Program-made: the position numbers and the translations under genes | Shown here: piece after piece, positions 60,310 through 64,000 of the stretch | How positions within the stretch are numbered: position 1 is the first letter of the stretch | How the letters are laid out: each line of letters opens with the position of its first letter | Notes under the pieces: model-generated | Seen by the model: only the letters and a program-made list of their open reading frames with translations | What the model was told of the DNA's origin: nothing | Database searches by the model: none | NCBI GenBank assembly: GCA_963693085.1 | Contig: OY856411.1 | Span: 114,382,767-114,446,766, forward strand | Length of the DNA: 64,000 bases | Reading direction: 5' to 3' | Source: Alisma plantago-aquatica | Lineage: Eukaryota > Streptophyta > Magnoliopsida > Alismatales > Alismataceae

Positions 60310-60890
60310 TTAAGTTAACAATAGGCGTCGGTTATTACCATAAACCGACACTTCAAACTTTAAGCATCAGTTACCACCAACACACTGACACTTATGTTCA
60401 CTAATAGTAGTCGGTTCCAAATAGAAAAACCGACGTCTATCTATATATGCCGATAAAAAATAAATGTTCTCAAATTATAAAAATAGGCGTCGGTTGCCAG
60501 GAAAAACCGACGTCCATTGGACAATCTTAAGCCTAAAAATTTTCACGGGGACGTCGCGCGAAACCTTTTCAGTGTCGGTTTTTCCACAAAAACCGACGAC
60601 CTTAGGAGGTAATTTTTTTCATCGTTAGGCGTATTTTATTAGGTATAAAACCGACGCCGTATGTGAAACTTTGGGGGGTAATTTTTTTTCGCTCGAAAAA
60701 TTGGATTTGGCGGGCTATTTTAGGCGTCAGTTCATCTTAGGGAGCTGACGCTTAATAAAAAGTGATACCCGTATCTGGCCGGTCTTCAAATATAGATGTC
60801 GGTCTCTGTAATTAGCCGACGTTGTAGGGTTTAGGCGTCGGTTTTCGGTAATAACCGACGTCTCTAAATGTGACATTATAAGCTATTTCT
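60310..60890. repeat. right subterminal repeats of the CACTA element
   Basis: At least ten copies of GGCGTCGGTT/AACCGACGCC-like motifs, often as inverted pairs around a few bases (for example GGCGTCGGTTTTCGGTAATAA followed by CCGACG near 60833). This mirrors the left subterminal region and fits multiple binding sites for a TNPA-type protein. Confidence 0.88.
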
Positions 60891-60902
60891 GTAGTAGTGT
60901 GT

Positions 60903-62400
60903 GTGCTTGCTCATGGTATCAATCTGCACAATTTTCCAGATTGTCTACACATATTTTAGCAGTTTGTCTACTTACCTCAATAGTTGTCTATCAACTCAGT
61001 GATTAAATATCTTTGTGTACTTATTTGTATATAATTTTTTTATAACATAGACACCAACTTATTTAACAATTTGTATGTAAATTATTATGATATATTAACT
61101 GTCAATAGACAAATGCCTAAGAAGGGGAACATTGGTAACTTTATTGATGACAAACTTCATATTGGATGGAATAATTGGTAATTAATCGAGTTATTCTCTT
61201 TTAGTGAGTTGTCTATAAATTGAGTGAGTAATAGTAAAATAATTTTAAGAGCAAAGGCAGTAGTGATATTTTTAGGAAACACATGCTAGAAATTAGAAAG
61301 AGTCACATGAAAATTAGTCATCAAAGATCGCATGCTAAAAAAAATCACATGTAGATTTGATAATGACATGTTATAAATTAGAAAGTGTCTTCTAAAAGTT
61401 CGTCAACTTTTCTCTTTTACAAGTTAATAAATTTCGAGCTGCTTCAGTTGCTTTCTTTTTTTTATAACTATAATAAAGGAGAATCAATTGGCTGCTTTTG
61501 AGCTCTTAGAAATTGAGTGAGTAATAGTTACATAATTTAGGAGCAAAGGCAGTAGTGATATTTTTAGGAAACACGTGCTAGAAACTGGAAAGAGTCACCA
61601 AAAATTAGTCATCAAAGGTCACATGCTCAAAAAATCACATGTAAATTTGATAATGACATGTTTTTAATTAGAAAGCCTCTTCTAAAAGTTAGTCAACTTT
61701 TCTCTTTTACAAGTTAATAAATTTCAAGTTGCTTCAACTGCTTCTTTTTTTTATAACTATAATAAAGGAGAATCAACTGGCTGTTTTTGAGCTGCTTCGG
61801 TTGCTATATATTTTAAAAATATTACTATATTAAATCTATTTCTAAATTTATGAATGTTTTTGTTTTTATTTGTTTAGTTGATTCGATCACAACCATCCAT
61901 GTTTTTCTATGTTTTTAGGGTCTATGTTGTTGTCCATCTTATCAGTCTGTGTATTTTATCAATTTGTCTGTATGCTTCAGTAGTTTGTCTACTTATTTCA
62001 ATAGTTTGTCTATTAGCTTAGCCGTCAAATATGTTTGTGTACTTACTTGAACATATTTTTATGGAACAAAGAATATTGATAAACACACATTTTCTTTTAA
62101 CAAATCATAGGTAAATTATTATATATTTTAGCCATCAATAGACACATGCCTAAGAACGGAAATGTGTATAAATTTACAATGACAAACTCCAAATTAGAGG
62201 GAGTCAATTGATAATTAATCGCATTTTTATTTTTTACGGAGTTGTTTGTAAATTATTCTAGTAAACACATGCTACAATTGGAAAAAGTTATCTGATAATT
62301 AGTCGTCAACAACACATGCTCAAAAAAGAAATCAAATATAATTTTGATAATAATGACCTACAAATTTAAGATACTCATATAAAAATTAATCACATATTCT
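60903..62400. repeat. internal direct repeats of the probable Helitron
   Basis: A 293-bp unit occurs twice in tandem (ATTGAGTGAGTAATAGT at 61219 and 61512), with a third diverged copy near 62260-62400. The preceding segment (60911-61216) recurs, diverged, at about 61905-62240: CAGTTTGTCTACTTA, AATAGACA(A/C)ATGCCTAAGAA and GATAATTAATCG are shared. Sequence left of the CACTA insertion (40280-40371, ATATTACTATATTAAAT...GAATGTTT) matches 61815-61860. No coding frame. Confidence 0.8.
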
Positions 62401-62458
62401 CTTTTATCGAGTTAATTAAATTATACAACATGTACTTAGCACGTGTCTTGTGACTAGT

Positions 62459-63110
62459 TTTACTAAAATCCATAGTGTCAAAGGAAAATAAAATGGGGAT
62501 AAAAAAAAAGAAAAAAAAAGTAATCTCAAGTATGTATCGAGCACCTGATTTTCCGTGACCGTATAATGCATATAAAAAGAGCCGAGCATAAAAACAAACA
62601 ATACGTGCTCCGGTCGGAAGTGAAGAAGACTTAAAATTTACAGCTGTTGGGTTGATAAACGCAAACTGGAAAAGCTAGCAAACAACCAGGTACGAAGAGC
62701 ACACAGGGGACTTCTTTTTTTAGGATAGATAGACACAAGTAATTGAGAGCGTTCTCAGCGACATCAGCTTTCATCTCAGGAAAGCATATTCTGTCTTTGA
62801 GCTCCAACAGAGCTCACCGGGAGATCTCATGATTACAATAAAAGAAAACGTAACAAAAGGAGAAAGCAAGCAAGTATAACAAACCGATAGGCCACCAATA
62901 GTTGAGGTTATCCGTAGGAAAAAACCGGGAATGAAGAAGTAAATTAGGGAGTCCACAGTTCTACTATGGATATTAAGCGATGTCGTGATATCCTTTCATT
63001 CCATGTAAACAACCTGGGTTGAAACTTCTGCGCAGCTGCGCCAGGTCGCGGATCTTATTGGATCATCAAACCGCCAAATCCAAGCGACGCGCGGGGTATG
63101 TGGGATCCGT
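62459..63110. other. right flank, no gene recognised
   Basis: Less repetitive, with higher GC near 63020-63110 (GCGCAGCTGCGC palindrome, GACGCGCGGGG). Could be promoter-type sequence. No coding frame supported. Confidence 0.35.
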
Positions 63111-63124
63111 ATCAGAAATTTTAT

Positions 63125-63240
63125 CCGAAGTTCTTTAAAATAGATGCTGGTCAGGTCTGAAACCAGTGAATGGATTTTCTCCGAAGTTTTTTTTTAATAA
63201 AACAATGCTGGTTTGGTCTGAAGTCAATGTGATTTTCCTT
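63125..63240. repeat. tandem duplication of about 56 bp
   Basis: TCCGAAGTT(C/T)TTT..AAA..ATGCTGGT(C/T)(A/T)GGTCTGAA..CA occurs twice in succession, with moderate divergence. Confidence 0.75.
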
Positions 63241-63462
63241 TATCAATTTACATTACAGTAAGCCTCTTGCGCGAGGCGTGACTTCATGTTTCACATAGTT
63301 GTTATGAATTGTGATCATTGTAGATTTGTAGGTGCATCGACCAGTCTGGATGTGAACGGGTTGTACTCATATTATTTTATGGATAAACTAGTTGAGCTCA
63401 GATTACACTATGCTTTTATGCGGTATATTATTAAAAACACATCCAAGTATAAGTAGATAACC

Positions 63463-63834
63463 ATGCTCTCTGGAGTTGGAATTGACATTTTCCTTCACCT
63501 GTATACTACTTTAATTTATTGCTGTGTTTTTGTACGAAATTACTTGTTACTGTCATCAGGAAACCACAGTGCAGCCTGTTGTAATACATTTTTAAAAGAA
63601 AAGATTAATAGCAACCTCGACCCCGCAGCTCAATCCATACTGACTGACCTCCACTCGCTACTGGACTTGGACGAATGTATTCGTAATGCGGAACTCTCCT
63701 ATGCAGACACTGCCACGCAAAGTAAACCAAGTCAGTGTTGCGCTGAGTACAACTCAATAACCGGCCCCCGGAGACACAACAGGCACAACTCTACAACCAT
63801 TTCTTTTTCAAAGACCAGTCGCGATCCGATTTGA
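63463..63834 (+). other. open frame of 123 codons, no family recognised
   Basis: ATG-initiated. Begins with a hydrophobic stretch (FLHLYTTLIYCCVFVRNYLLL) followed by a polar segment with LDPAAQSILTDLHSLLDLD. I recognise no domain, there is no supporting neighbour, and the length is within chance for this base composition. Could also be leader or intron sequence of a nearby gene. Confidence 0.15.
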
Positions 63835-63941
63835 GACTGAACCACACATCCTGATTTAGAATCTTTACCTGTGAGAAAATCATCACCAAGAAAAGCTATC
63901 TATCTACCAACTTACTTGATTTCGTCAACTCTAGGAAGAGA

Positions 63942-63949
63942 AAACCCTA
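63942..63949 (+). promoter_or_regulatory. telo-box in a pyrimidine-rich putative 5' leader
   Basis: AAACCCTA followed by about 50 bp of C/T-rich sequence to the window edge. In plants this combination is typical of 5' leaders of translation-related and other housekeeping genes, so a plus-strand gene may begin just beyond 64000. Inference only. Confidence 0.35.
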
Positions 63950-64000
63950 GATTCCCATCTTTTCCATTCTCCCGCCAATCCTAACTCTTCCTATCTCTCT

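Larger units (their letters stand above)
40372..60899 (-). mobile_element. CACTA (En/Spm) DNA transposon, about 20.5 kb with a nested LTR element
   Basis: Terminal inverted repeats: the right end reads CACTACTACAGAAATAGC on the minus strand, the left end AACTACTACAGAACTGAC on the plus strand. Only the first base of the left end is changed (C to A). A 3-bp duplication TGT flanks both sides (40369-40371 and 60900-60902). Subterminal GGCGTCGGTT-type repeats are present at both ends. Two minus-strand genes are recognisable: TNP2-like transposase and a Ptta/En-Spm-domain plus Ulp1-like gene. Removing the nested LTR element gives about 10.8 kb. All genes carry stops, so it is not autonomous now. 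Confidence 0.95.
39971..62458 (+). mobile_element. probable non-autonomous Helitron, interrupted by a CACTA element
   Basis: Left end: A followed by TCTATTACACTATAAATAAA, a typical Helitron 5' start (TC, then a TATAAATAAA-like stretch), at 39971. Right end: TAGCACGTGTCTTGTGACTAG followed by T, a typical 3' CTAG end between A and T, at 62457-62458. Without the CACTA insertion the element is about 1.95 kb. It has no Rep/helicase gene. The hairpin before CTAG is weak. No target duplication is expected for Helitrons, so ends rest on motif recognition alone. Confidence 0.5.

Noticed and set aside
59787..60404. Arg/Gly-rich and Ser/Leu-rich frames on both strands
   Set aside because: Low-complexity, purine-biased DNA next to the CACTA end; no domain in any frame.

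Overview
The window is nuclear DNA from a seed plant. It is AT-rich, has no bacterial gene organisation, and almost all of it is plant transposable elements (chromovirus, Angela/Tork-like copia, SIRE-like LTR, Athila/Tat-like gypsy, L1 and RTE LINEs, CACTA, probable Helitron). I cannot fix the species. No intact host gene is visible. A gene may begin just beyond the right edge.

Left part (1-9940). A TGTGTAC-type minisatellite is followed by a complete non-autonomous LTR retrotransposon (774-9418, minus strand, duplication ACTAT). Its LTRs are about 3.9 kb but only 850 bp separates them. A second patch of the same minisatellite follows.

Middle part (9937-34650). This is a nest. An RTE-type LINE reverse transcriptase is cut in two (9937-10064 and 34448-34650) by a 24.4-kb copia element with a 5-bp duplication TCAAC. 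The copia element was itself hit by (i) an L1-type LINE, 12131-16684, 20 bp from the end of its 5' LTR; (ii) a compound TA/CA microsatellite in its leader; (iii) a chromovirus-type gypsy element, 17737-25916, in the leader; (iv) a SIRE-like solo LTR, 28727-30131, between integrase and reverse transcriptase. All coding regions here are broken by stops and frameshifts.

Spacer (34651-39970). Non-coding, AT-rich, with a 179-bp tandem duplication, a purine-rich repeat, a degenerate 110-120-bp repeat and a microsatellite.

Right part (39971-62458). This is a second nest. A probable non-autonomous Helitron contains a 20.5-kb CACTA element (40372-60899, duplication TGT). The CACTA element carries two decayed minus-strand genes: a TNP2-like transposase (57892-54633), and a Ptta/En-Spm-domain plus Ulp1-peptidase-like gene (about 54500-41492). 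The second gene is split within an exon by a young Athila/Tat-like LTR element (44200-53910, duplication ATCAC, LTRs about 98.6% identical by my count). That element has gag-protease and a second ORF but no reverse transcriptase or integrase. It carries many copies of the imperfect palindrome GTCGATACCATCGAC in both LTRs and in front of its second ORF.

Right flank (62459-64000). Low-copy-looking sequence ending in a pyrimidine-rich stretch with a telo-box (AAACCCTA), which may be the 5' leader of a gene beyond the window.

Most notable: short-palindrome arrays in the LTRs of three unrelated retrotransposon families, a near-perfect 143-bp hairpin repeated in tandem inside the CACTA element, and the young RT-less gag-pro/ORF2 element.
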